Positions 1 through 6,386 of a stretch of DNA of 9,094 nucleotides are shown in pieces. The translations under genes were made by a program, and so were the position numbers. This DNA is from an uncultured Eubacteriales bacterium (lineage in GTDB: Bacteria; Bacillota; Clostridia; Christensenellales; Borkfalkiaceae), in contig CAJLLH010000041.1 in assembly GCA_905207385.1 (NCBI GenBank), forward strand, positions 1 through 9,094. The letters are read 5' to 3'. The notes beneath the pieces are model-generated. The model was not told the DNA's origin and ran no database searches. It was given only the letters and a program-made list of their open reading frames with translations. How positions within the stretch are numbered: the first letter of the stretch is position 1; each line of letters begins with the position of its first letter.

Positions 1-2090
1 ACTTCTTCAAGTTCGGGAATTGCCGAAAGATACGTTTCGTGCTTGCCGCTTTTAAGCGATGTGCGGCACACCTCGTTGCCCGCCTTATCGAGGCCTACGG
101 CGACGAGTTCGCCCTTTTCGTATTTTACTTTGAAGTAAGCGCGCGCATCTTTGCCAACGCTCTTTTCGCCGACCTTTTTGCCGTTTATATAAAGCGCAGC
201 TTTGGGGCAGGCGGTGTAAACTTCCACCACCGTTTTGTTGCCGTCGCATTCGTCCCACGACCAGCTCTCCCACGCGCCCGAAAGCTTCCACGCCGAAGGC
301 GAATGCTTTTCAAACGCTTTATCGGCGCGCACAACGCCCACGCGTATGGGGTCGAGGTCGAATGCAACCCTTGTATAAAGCGCCTCGGCAAGAGGTCTGC
401 CGTTGAGGTCAAGCCTGCCGCTGCCCGCGCTTACCCAGCCCGCGCCGCCGGTAAATTCGGGAGCATAGTCGGCGTGCTCCCACGAGCCTACGCCAACTTC
501 GCCGAGGTAGTCCATGCCCGCCCAGACAAAGTCGCCTATGAGCGCGGGGTTTTCTTTGGCGGTAACCCAGAATCTGCGCGCGTCTGCGCAGAACGTTTCG
601 CTGCCCAATATAACGCGGTCGGGATGGCGCTTGAAGTCGCCTTTATATCTTAAAATGCCGTAGTTGTAACCGGCGACGTCCATTGCGGCAAATGCGTCTC
701 TTGTGCGCTTGTCGCAACCGGGAAGGGTCGCGCCTATCTTCATGGTAGTCGCACCTAAAAGTCCCGCGAGGTCGTTGAAGAACTCGCTGCCAACCGACTT
801 TTTCTTTTTGGGCGCCTGAGCTGCCGTTTCTGCCTTTTTATCGCTGTAAATGCCGAAGCCGAGCGAATACAGAAGGTTAAAGAATATGTTTATGCCGCAC
901 GTTACGGGGCGGTCGTCCATTGTATGCAGGAAATCGGTCATCTCTTTGGCGAGAGCTATGCCCTTTTCCTGTCCCGTTTCGGCAACCTCGTTGCCTATCG
1001 AATAGAGCACCACGCAAGGGTGATTGTAGTCCTTTGCCACCATCGACGCAAGGTCGCCGCGCCATTCGTCTGCAAACTGCGAGGCGAAGTCGTACTTGTT
1101 TTTGTGGATGTACCACATATCCACGTATTCGTCCATTACGAGCATGCCGAGGCGGTCGCACGCGTCGAGCGTGGCTTTGGAAACGGGGTTGTGCGCGGAA
1201 CGTATTGCGTTGTAGCCGTACTGTTGAAGAAGTTTTATTTTGCGCTCTTCGGCGAACGGATGACCCGCTGCGCCAAGAATGCCGTTGTCGTGATGTATGC
1301 AGGCGCCGCGCAGAATAACGCGCTCGCCGTTTATTTTAAGTCCGCCCGCAGCATTGCATTCGAGCACGCGCACGCCGAACTTTTCTTCGCGCACGTCGTC
1401 GCCGAAGGTTACCCTTAAGGTATAAAGGTAAGGCTTTTCGGGACTCCAGAGCTTAGCCGAAGGAACGGAAAGTTCAGCTTCGGCGGCTTCCTTGCCGTCA
1501 GAAGAAAGCTTTACGGAGGTTACGGGCTTGCCGTTATCCATGATTTCTATTTTAAGGCTGCCCGCGGCGTTTGTTTTAACGCTTACGCTTACGAGGGGAT
1601 TTTTATAGTCGATAGTTTTAATTTTTATGCCGTCGGTAAGAATGTGATTTTGAGGCATAACGCGCACCCACACGGGGCGGTAAATGCCTGCGCCCGAATA
1701 CCAGCGGCTGTTGGGCTGGTCGGCATTGAACGCTTCTACCTTTATCCGGTTTTCTTCGCCGTATTTAAGGAATTTATCGGCGTCCACATAAAAATCGGAA
1801 TAGCCGTAGGCGCGACCGCCCGCAAGCTGACCGTTGATGTATACTTTGGCGTTACGGTAAACGCCCTCGAATTCGAAGACGATATGCTTATCTTTCCACT
1901 CCGAAGGAACGGGAAACTTCTTTTCGTAAACATAATCGTAACCTTCATACCAGCCGGTATTTTTGCCGCCGGCGCTTAACGCCGAGCGCTTTTCGGAAAG
2001 CATGGCGTCGTGCGGGAGAGTTACGCTTAAGCGCCAGTCCTCGCCGATATGACCGTACTCCCAACCTTCGTTAAAAGAAATTTTTTGCAT
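1..2090 (-). CDS. GH2 beta-galactosidase (partial, C-terminus beyond window)
   Basis: Retaining glycoside hydrolase of family 2, most like clostridial beta-galactosidases that release terminal beta-galactose from lactose or oligosaccharides. 696 residues are visible and the frame is still open at the left edge, so perhaps 100 residues are missing. Seen in order: N-terminal jelly-roll sugar-binding domain (about 1-140, with NSRWYSGAGIYRPV near 127-140), an Ig-like sandwich (about 150-250), a TIM barrel starting near RGACIHHDNG (about 260), and a DUF4982-like domain (about 597-660, WESWSWDE and VYINGKKVGE-type strands). The acid/base is E368 in YSIGNEVAETG and the nucleophile is E498 in ILGSETF, followed by GDFVWAGMDYLGE. 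A lysine-rich insertion (AQAPKKKKSVG) lies between the two catalytic glutamates. There is no signal peptide, so it should be cytoplasmic. The start is the ATG at 2088-2090, with GGAGG five bases upstream. It has its own strong promoter and seems to be transcribed separately from the genes to its right. Beta-glucuronidase or another GH2 specificity cannot be excluded. Confidence 0.93.
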   Translation of the reverse strand, partial: MQKISFNEGWEYGHIGEDWRLSVTLPHDAMLSEKRSALSAGGKNTGWYEGYDYVYEKKFPVPSEWKDKHIVFEFEGVYRNAKVYINGQLAGGRAYGYSDFYVDADKFLKYGEENRIKVEAFNADQPNSRWYSGAGIYRPVWVRVMPQNHILTDGIKIKTIDYKNPLVSVSVKTNAAGSLKIEIMDNGKPVTSVKLSSDGKEAAEAELSVPSAKLWSPEKPYLYTLRVTFGDDVREEKFGVRVLECNAAGGLKINGERVILRGACIHHDNGILGAAGHPFAEERKIKLLQQYGYNAIRSAHNPVSKATLDACDRLGMLVMDEYVDMWYIHKNKYDFASQFADEWRGDLASMVAKDYNHPCVVLYSIGNEVAETGQEKGIALAKEMTDFLHTMDDRPVTCGINIFFNLLYSLGFGIYSDKKAETAAQAPKKKKSVGSEFFNDLAGLLGATTMKIGATLPGCDKRTRDAFAAMDVAGYNYGILRYKGDFKRHPDRVILGSETFCADARRFWVTAKENPALIGDFVWAGMDYLGEVGVGSWEHADYAPEFTGGAGWVSAGSGRLDLNGRPLAEALYTRVAFDLDPIRVGVVRADKAFEKHSPSAWKLSGAWESWSWDECDGNKTVVEVYTACPKAALYINGKKVGEKSVGKDARAYFKVKYEKGELVAVGLDKAGNEVCRTSLKSGKHETYLSAIPELEE

Positions 2091-2167
2091 ATTAACCTCC
2101 GCAAGTATGTTACCGCGCGTCGCGCGCCATAAAAAACGTTTTAATATACCCTTTCGGGCACTTCTAT

Positions 2168-2196
2168 ATTATAAAATATTGTGCACAATCTGTCAA
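2168..2196 (-). promoter_or_regulatory. Consensus sigma-A promoter of the GH2 gene
   Basis: On the minus strand a perfect TTGACA (-35, 2191-2196) is separated by exactly 17 bases from a perfect TATAAT (-10, 2168-2173). Transcription would start near 2161, giving a leader of about 70 bases before the GH2 start codon. A fully consensus promoter would be strong and so probably needs repression, which fits the palindrome inside the spacer. Confidence 0.85.
2178..2189. promoter_or_regulatory. Candidate operator palindrome inside the GH2 promoter
   Basis: ATTGTGCACAAT is a perfect 12-bp palindrome lying wholly in the spacer between the -35 and -10 boxes. A dimeric repressor bound here would block RNA polymerase. 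The size and position suit a LacI, GntR or similar sugar-responsive regulator, but no regulator gene is in the window, so the binding protein is unknown. Confidence 0.55.
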
Positions 2197-2348
2197 TACC
2201 GCAGGCAAAAACAAAGGCTTTTGCGGCATTAAATAGAATAAAGCTTTCTGCCTTACAGATTATATCCCCGCGCGGCGGGTTCTGTCAATAACGACATCTC
2301 GAACAGTAAGTTTTTTTGCGCAGAATGACAAAAGACTTATGCCGCGAA

Positions 2349-2375
2349 GAGCGCAGGGCTCAAAGCCCCGCGCTC
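2349..2375 (-). terminator. Hairpin after the response regulator/GH3/4-TM group
   Basis: A 12-base stem (GAGCGCGGGGCT with AGCCCTGCGCTC on the minus strand) closes a 3-base loop, 36 bases after the 4-TM stop codon. The single irregular pair is a G-U wobble in leftward RNA but an A-C mismatch in rightward RNA, which supports function for leftward transcription. No clear T-run follows, so intrinsic termination may be weak and the hairpin may instead protect the mRNA end. Confidence 0.5.
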
Positions 2376-2410
2376 CCGCTTTACGCATAAATATGGTACG
2401 AAAAAACTTA

Positions 2411-2851
2411 TCAGATTTTTTCAAACTTGCTGGTTACTGCCGTAACGACTACCGCAATTATGGAAATCACGTAGAACACTGCCGCGGCGATAGCGCCGTT
2501 GAGGCAAGCACCCTTTTCCGCAGTAGCCATGCCGGGTATGAACCACTGGTCGCCCGCAACGTCGGTCCTTGCGTTAATCATAACGGCAAGGCTTACGGAA
2601 AGCAGAACCACAACGGCAAGCATAACAACGGTTATAACCCAGTGATTGAGCTTGCCGGAAGTTGCCACAAGCGCGGCGAGCAATACGATTGAAATTACAG
2701 AGAACACTACAGGAAGAGCGTCCATTTTTGAACCGGTCATATAGCCCGTAGTTGAATTAGCGATATAAATTATCATCGCAACAAGAGTAAGCACGGCTGC
2801 GCCGATTGCTACCCAGCTGCTAACGCTCTGTTTTTTTACCCAAGCCAACAT
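2411..2851 (-). CDS. Small four-helix membrane protein of unknown function
   Basis: 146 residues, almost all hydrophobic. Four likely transmembrane helices lie at about 12-32 (SWVAIGAAVLTLVAMIIYIA), 43-65 (ALPVVFSVISIVLLAALVA), 69-92 (HWVITVVMLAVVVLLSVSLAVMI) and 117-140 (GAIAAAVFYVISIIAVVVTAV). A polar loop containing NARTDVAGDQWFIPGMATAEKG lies between helices 3 and 4 and is probably outside the cell. I recognise no named family. It starts five bases after the stop codon of the GH3 fragment, and its GGGGAGG ribosome binding site (2862-2868) lies inside the end of that gene, so the two were cotranscribed. From this arrangement I infer that it belonged to, and perhaps assisted or anchored, the membrane-bound GH3 enzyme. 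Its frame looks intact, although its partner is truncated. A conserved-domain search would show whether it is a known DUF. Confidence 0.75.
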   Translation of the reverse strand: MLAWVKKQSVSSWVAIGAAVLTLVAMIIYIANSTTGYMTGSKMDALPVVFSVISIVLLAALVATSGKLNHWVITVVMLAVVVLLSVSLAVMINARTDVAGDQWFIPGMATAEKGACLNGAIAAAVFYVISIIAVVVTAVTSKFEKI

Positions 2852-2856
2852 TGCTT

Positions 2857-3765
2857 TTATACCTCCCCTTCAGATTTCTTGTTTCTGACGCTGAATACCA
2901 CGTATGCCGCAGCGCTGCCTACCGTGAGAACTGCCGTCACGGTTATAAGCGCGGTGTAAAGCTGCCTCCACCACGTCATGAGAGATACGGTGTGAGTATT
3001 GATGTTAAGGTCCATAGCGTAGCTGTTTGCAAGGGCGTAAAGCGCGTAGTGCATAGACTGCTGAAGCGCTTCAACCATTGCGGGATAGCTGCTGAGGGTA
3101 TCTGCATTCCAGTAAGAGATGCTGGGCGAACCCATGCCGCAGAATGCCGTTGTTCCGTAAAGTATGGATTCCTTGGGAGCGGCTTTCATTGTAACGCCGG
3201 TGAAGTCGGTTACGCTGTAACCCTTGAAGCCCCACTCTTCGCGAAGCACGTTAACCATTATGCCCTTGTTAGCGCTGGATGCGGTTGCGCCGATACGGTT
3301 GTACGCCGTCATAACGCCGCGTGCGCCTTCTGCCGCATAAACGTTTTCGGTTGCGCCAGCTTCAATGTTTTCCATCTTGGAAGACCTGCCCTTAGAGGTG
3401 AATGCCTGCTGAAGGTTGCGAAGTTCAAGTTCGCGCGCGGCCTGCTCGTTGAGGAACGCAGCAACGCCCGAACGGTTTGCTTCCTGGTCGTTGAAGCCCA
3501 TATGCTTGATGTTTACAAGGCAACCCTTGCTCTGAGCGCCCTGTACAACCGCGCTTCCGATGAAGCCGGAAAGTATGGGGTCTTCGGAGAAGTATTCAAC
3601 GTTACGTCCGTTGTAAGGCGTACGGTGAATGTTCATGCCGGGGCCTATCATTATGGGAAGGTTGTAAAGAAGGGTCGATTCGCCAAGAATGAGCTGACCA
3701 TTCTCGTAAGCGAGTTCTTTGTTCCAGGTATACGCAAGGTTAATCTGTATAAAAGATATCAGCAA
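2857..3765 (-). pseudogene. Truncated membrane-anchored GH3 glycosidase (C-terminal part only)
   Basis: About 300 residues match the central and C-terminal part of the GH3 catalytic barrel: LAYTWNKELAYENGQ, IGPGMNIHRTPYNGRNVEYFSEDP (about 40-63), NIKHMGFNDQEANR (85-98), ARELELRNLQQAF, VMTAYNRIGA (151-160), and the nucleophile motif GYSVTDF with D187. A transmembrane helix follows at about 269-291 (TALITVTAVLTVGSAAAYVVF) and then a short basic tail, RNKKSEGEV. Clostridial GH3 proteins that end with barrel plus helix usually carry the GH3 C-type domain in front. That part and the barrel's first strands are absent here, so the acid/base region is missing. Upstream the sequence changes abruptly to a response regulator near 3742-3750. 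The only in-frame start is a TTG at 3763-3765 without a ribosome binding site, overlapping the regulator's end in another frame. The remaining frame has no internal stop, which suggests a recent truncation or an assembly chimera. Confidence 0.8.
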
Positions 3766-4195
3766 AGTCTATACGTCGGAGCACGCCCGAAGATTTAACC
3801 CAAATATAGTCTTCCGAATGTCGCTCGTGCTCTCGCCTTATTTTATCCATTTCAAGGGCAAAATCGAAGTAAGAAACGGGCTTCACCATAAAATCTTTGG
3901 CATTTACTTTGTATCCGCGGATTGCAAGCTGCGCCATATTGGTTACAAAAATCAGTATTACGTCGGAATCTATTTTCCTCAGTTTTTCCGCCGCCTCCAT
4001 TCCGTCGACCAACGGCATTTTTATATCCATGAAAACGGCGTCGAACCCGGGTTTATAGCCTTCGATAAATTCAAGGCCGTTGGTAAAGACGCTTACCTGA
4101 CACTTTTCCCCCGTCTCTTCGCAGTACCTTGAAACATATCCGCGCAAAAGCTCTGCCTGCTCCTCCTCATTTTCGACAATGGCAACTTTAAGCAT
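3740..4195 (-). pseudogene. Truncated LytTR-family response regulator
   Basis: 151 residues. The receiver domain (about 1-122) has phospho-acceptor D57 in VFMDIKMP, T85 in IFVTN and K105 in MVKPV. The acidic pair that binds Mg2+ is atypical: VAIVENEEEQ has Glu8 and Asn9 where E-D or D-D is usual. Residues 130-148 (YIWVKSSGVLRRIDFADIF) look like the first strands of a LytTR DNA-binding domain. The protein then ends after IFYTD, about 80-90 residues earlier than usual for regulators of about 240 aa. The next bases encode the interior of a GH3 enzyme in another frame. The start is the ATG at 4193-4195, with AAGGGG five bases upstream. Such regulators normally sit next to a GHKL-type sensor kinase gene, and none is present. 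Without a full LytTR domain it should not bind DNA, though a stable free receiver domain could still compete for phosphate. Confidence 0.82.
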
Positions 4196-4342
4196 GTAAA
4201 CCCCTTTATATAAAAATTTTTAACCGGTAAACTTTTTTCCGACAGTGCTTGCGCCTAACGCATTGCAAAGCGGGCAGAACAAAAAACATTCCACCCAAAG
4301 CTTCGTTTTAACAAAAACAGAAAAAATAGTCGGTTTTCAGCT

Positions 4343-4371
4343 ATTTTAACACAATATCAGACCTTTTGCAA
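4343..4371 (-). promoter_or_regulatory. Probable promoter of the response regulator gene
   Basis: On the minus strand TTGCAA (4366-4371) and TAAAAT (4343-4348) are 17 bases apart. The leader would be about 140 bases. A second TATAAT lies further upstream near 4390 with a poor -35, so a tandem promoter is possible. This promoter would now drive the regulator, GH3 fragment and 4-TM group. Confidence 0.5.
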
Positions 4372-4484
4372 TATGCTTTTTTTAATAAATTATAATCTTC
4401 TTATCCGATTATGTGCAAAATAGACAATGCTTTTATCTGTTTAAAACGTAAAAAAGTACGCCATATATGCACAATACACCATAC

Positions 4485-4520
4485 ACTAATCCCCGCAAGG
4501 CGCGCCTTGCGGGGATTAGT
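4485..4520. repeat. Perfect 36-bp palindrome
   Basis: Every base pairs. The outer arms are ACTAATCCCCGCAAGG and CCTTGCGGGGATTAGT, and the centre is CGCG. As RNA it forms a very stable hairpin in either direction. No T-run follows on either strand, so it is not a classical terminator. It lies about 120 bases upstream of the regulator promoter and just before a ribosome-binding-site-like GGAG at 4528-4531. It could be a transcript-end barrier, a repetitive extragenic palindrome or the remnant of a mobile element. Confidence 0.75.
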
Positions 4521-4538
4521 ATCAAATGGAGTTAAAAA

Positions 4539-4733
4539 ATGAAAAAACTTACGGTTTTGTAAGATCTGTATTCAACTCTTTTAAAGCTTAAAAAACGCGT
4601 TGGTTGCGTGATATATGCGCACCTTTTCTCAGTGCAGCAAAATAAATTATGCCGCATAAATTATGCCGCTAATATTAATTCCGAAACAGCAAAACGATTA
4701 AAACGCTATCTCACAAAAAGCGATGCTGCTTAA
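4539..4733 (+). other. Stop-interrupted small frame, doubtful gene remnant
   Basis: ATG at 4539-4541, preceded by GGAG with a seven-base gap, gives MKKLTVL and then TAA at 4560-4562. The same frame stays open for another 56 codons after that stop and ends at TAA 4731-4733, close with a basic stretch (ETAKRLKRYLTKSDAA). A 14-bp duplication inside it would shift the frame of any ancestral gene, which argues against coding. It is either a decayed small gene, a seven-residue leader peptide or chance. I recognise no family. Confidence 0.15.
4642..4669. repeat. Perfect 14-bp tandem duplication
   Basis: ATAAATTATGCCGC occurs twice back to back with no mismatch. It looks like a recent slippage or insertion footprint in non-coding DNA. 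Confidence 0.85.
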
Positions 4734-4855
4734 AACGGCATAATGCGCAAAAGCCTGCGCCGAGCAATATAAGCGGTACTTTTAAGTTCCGAAATAAAAC
4801 CTCTGCAACGCAATTTATGCTTTGCAACAAGATTTAGCAACCCAAACATTTAGTG

Positions 4856-4870
4856 TGCGCATAATGCGCA
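4856..4870. repeat. Short inverted repeat after the GtrA-like gene
   Basis: TGCGCAT-A-ATGCGCA has perfect 7-base arms around one base and begins about 10 bases past the GtrA-like stop codon. A one-base loop cannot fold as drawn, but the inner pairs could open to leave a shorter stem. No T-run follows on the minus strand. It may be a weak terminator or a protein site. A similar ATAATGCGCA motif recurs near 4740. Confidence 0.3.
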
Positions 4871-4879
4871 GAGCGAAGG

Positions 4880-6010
4880 TTATGCCGCCGCCTGAGCGCG
4901 CTTCTCTCTTGCCGATTTAACCTCTTGTATAACGGCCTCTTCCACGGGGACAATTTCGTCGCGGGAAGCAACTGCGGAAAGAGCTTCGTTTCTTACTTTT
5001 TCTATAGTAGCCTTGGTATCGGCAATGTTCTTTTCCAGTTCAGCCTTCTTAGATGCGTCCGCCTTGCCTTCTGCGAGCTCGGCTTCATATTTGGCAAGCT
5101 TATTTTTCATGCCGTGATAGCCGTTGATTTTAGCTTCGGCAAGCGATTTTGCGGAAGATATAGCCTTTTCGGAATGGAACACCTTTTTGTTTTCGAGCGC
5201 GATTTCGTAAGCGAGAGCAGCCTTATCGAAAGCGGCCTGAGCCTTAGCAATTTCTTCGGCGTTGCCCGAAGCTTTAGCCGTGTCGAGTTTAGCCGCAGCG
5301 GCGTCGAGCTTAGCCTTTTTAGAACGTTCAGTTTTGTCAACGTCGGGGAATATGATAAGGAAAATGAAGAAGAATATAACCATTGAAACGCCGCCAGTTA
5401 CGAACGTTACGAGGAGGTTATAGACTGCCGCGGGAACATACAGTTCGGCAAAAGGCATCCACAGACCGTTGATGGCGTTGCAGAAAAGGGATACAAGAAC
5501 CCAGCCGATGAAATACCACATAGCCTGCCACCAGGGGTTGCCGTGAGAACGGAAGGTTATGTTCCTCTGAAGAGGGAAGTTTATGCACTGTGCGATGAAC
5601 ACCGTGATTTCGTAAGCAAGGAAGTAACCGAGGCCGCCGCCTATAATAACTTCGCCTGCAGCGTTGCGGCTTACGTTGTAGCCTAAAATGTTCCAGCAAA
5701 TGTCTTTACCGTCGATAGTGGTAAGTTTTAAGTTGGGCCACATGAATTCGGTGCCCGCAAGGTCGAGTCCGAACGCGTAAGGCAGGGCTACGAAGCCTAT
5801 GTACTGCAATACGGTTACGCTCATGCTGAAGATGAAGAAGAAAGCAATTTTATAAATCCAGCCGGCAAGTTTTACGTGCTTTTCAGAAAAGCCGTACCAC
5901 ACGCCCTGCCACCAGCGCCAGATTCTCTGCCAGAACGCCACAAACGCATTCTGCGAAAGCGGCTTGGGCTGGAGTTTTGCCTCTTCGTCCAACAAAATTT
6001 TTTCGTCCAT
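4880..6010 (-). CDS. GtrA-like membrane protein with long charged C-terminal tail
   Basis: 376 residues. Residues 1-50 are cytoplasmic and aromatic-rich (FWQRIWRWWQGVWYGF). Four transmembrane helices follow at about 51-80, 121-145, 163-183 and 194-222. The segment NFPLQRNITFRSHGNPWWQ (about 144-162) between helices 2 and 3 matches the GtrA signature of a conserved Asn before a short polar loop. GtrA-family proteins are small integral membrane proteins linked to moving lipid-linked sugars for cell-surface glycans, usually about 120-150 aa. This one has an extra loop between helices 1 and 2 (about 81-120) and an added tail (about 224-376) rich in Ala, Lys and Glu that looks like a long helix or coiled coil with few prolines. 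The tail is probably cytoplasmic. The start ATG at 6008-6010 has GAGGG eight bases upstream. No glycosyltransferase gene is adjacent, so its substrate is unknown. Confidence 0.8.
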   Translation of the reverse strand: MDEKILLDEEAKLQPKPLSQNAFVAFWQRIWRWWQGVWYGFSEKHVKLAGWIYKIAFFFIFSMSVTVLQYIGFVALPYAFGLDLAGTEFMWPNLKLTTIDGKDICWNILGYNVSRNAAGEVIIGGGLGYFLAYEITVFIAQCINFPLQRNITFRSHGNPWWQAMWYFIGWVLVSLFCNAINGLWMPFAELYVPAAVYNLLVTFVTGGVSMVIFFFIFLIIFPDVDKTERSKKAKLDAAAAKLDTAKASGNAEEIAKAQAAFDKAALAYEIALENKKVFHSEKAISSAKSLAEAKINGYHGMKNKLAKYEAELAEGKADASKKAELEKNIADTKATIEKVRNEALSAVASRDEIVPVEEAVIQEVKSAREKRAQAAA

Positions 6011-6060
6011 ATTTCTTTCCCTCTTTAAATAAAAATAATATTTTTACGCTTTACGCGCAA

Positions 6061-6088
6061 ATTTTATATTATTGCCGTAAATTACGGC
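6061..6088 (-). promoter_or_regulatory. Possible -10 box and operator upstream of the GtrA-like gene
   Basis: TATAAAAT on the minus strand (6061-6068) lies about 50 bases before the GtrA-like start codon, but no good -35 box is seen at 17-18 bases. Immediately upstream is the inverted repeat GCCGTAA-A-TTACGGC (6074-6088, 7-base arms). It sits where the spacer and -35 would be, so an activator or repressor may bind there. Confidence 0.35.
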
Positions 6089-6092
6089 TAAC

Positions 6093-6305
6093 CTGCGCAA
6101 TCGGTATATCGTTGCATTTATCACGCAGATTTACTTATTTTTGCCATATATGCGGCTCAATCTGCGCAATCGGTATATCGTTGCATTTATCACGCAGATT
6201 TACTTATTTTCGCCATATATGCGGCTCAATCTGCGCAATCGGTATATCGTTGCATTTATCGCGCAGATTTACTTATTTTCGCCATATATGCGGCTCAATC
6301 TGCGC
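6093..6305. repeat. 69-bp tandem repeat, three full copies plus a start of a fourth
   Basis: Copies begin at 6093, 6162 and 6231 with CTGCGCAATCGGTATATCG and end in GCGGCTCAAT. A fourth begins at 6300 but diverges after six bases. Copies are nearly identical: copy 1 has TTTTTGCC where the others have TTTTCGCC, and copy 3 has TCGCGCAG where the others have TCACGCAG. Inside each copy AATCTGCG and CGCAGATT form inverted arms of 8-9 bases around a loop of about 24 bases. The array lies upstream of the GtrA-like gene. Because 69 is a multiple of three, the repeat produces plus-strand frames with a 23-residue repeat, which I regard as an artefact. Confidence 0.9.
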
Positions 6306-6327
6306 CATATCCCTCTTTGCGCAGATT
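6297..6327. repeat. Inverted repeat capping the tandem array
   Basis: AATCTGCGC (6297-6305) and GCGCAGATT (6319-6327) form a perfect 9-bp stem with a 13-base loop. The arms are the same as those inside the 69-bp units, but the loop is different and shorter, so this is a variant copy of the same stem element. Confidence 0.7.
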
Positions 6328-6337
6328 GCATTTATTT

Positions 6338-6367
6338 GCGCGAGCCGCAAGCCGTTGCGGCGCGCGC
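6338..6367 (-). terminator. Strong hairpin downstream of the GH3 gene
   Basis: 13-base arms (GCGCGAGCCGCAA and TTGCGGCGCGCGC on the plus strand) pair with one mismatch around a 4-base loop. It lies 40 bases after the GH3 stop codon. No run of T follows in the leftward direction, only AAATAAATGC, so it may act as an mRNA 3'-end stabiliser or a factor-assisted terminator. Confidence 0.5.
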
Positions 6368-6386
6368 ATCTTGAATTATGTTGTTT

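Larger units (their letters stand above)
2101..2410. other. Intergenic region between the 4-TM gene and the GH2 gene
   Basis: About 310 bases without a supported gene. It holds the terminator-like hairpin at 2349-2375, a short GC-rich inverted repeat near 2266-2280 (CCCGC/GCGGG), and the GH2 promoter, operator candidate and leader at 2091-2196. The plus-strand frame beginning near 2339 runs antisense through the 4-TM gene and has no credible protein features. Confidence 0.7.
4196..4879. other. Long non-coding region between the regulator and the GtrA-like gene
   Basis: About 680 AT-rich bases without a convincing intact gene. From right to left it contains a short inverted repeat just after the GtrA-like gene (4856-4870), a 14-bp tandem duplication (4642-4669), a stop-interrupted small plus-strand frame (4539-4733), a perfect 36-bp palindrome (4485-4520), and the promoter and leader of the response regulator (4196-4371). 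I see no tRNA, and no riboswitch that I can name. Confidence 0.6.

Noticed and set aside
39..1418. Long plus-strand frames at 39-653 and 924-1418
   Set aside because: They mirror the GH2 coding strand, which contains intact catalytic motifs in one continuous minus-strand frame.
2851..3798. 315-codon plus-strand open frame
   Set aside because: It is antisense to the GH3 fragment, whose minus-strand frame has clear family motifs. The plus translation is Cys/Arg-rich with no recognisable domain.
4560..4562. TAA recoding or an alternative genetic code
   Set aside because: The large genes in the window read with the standard code and the GH3 gene ends in TAA. A single stop in a doubtful small frame is not evidence of recoding.
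5107..5699. Minus-strand frames at 5107-5340 and 5418-5699
   Set aside because: They are alternative frames within the GtrA-like gene and have low-complexity Lys/Leu/Arg compositions typical of shadow frames.
6093..6305. CRISPR array
   Set aside because: Whole 69-bp units repeat with no variable spacers and no cas genes, so it is a plain tandem repeat.
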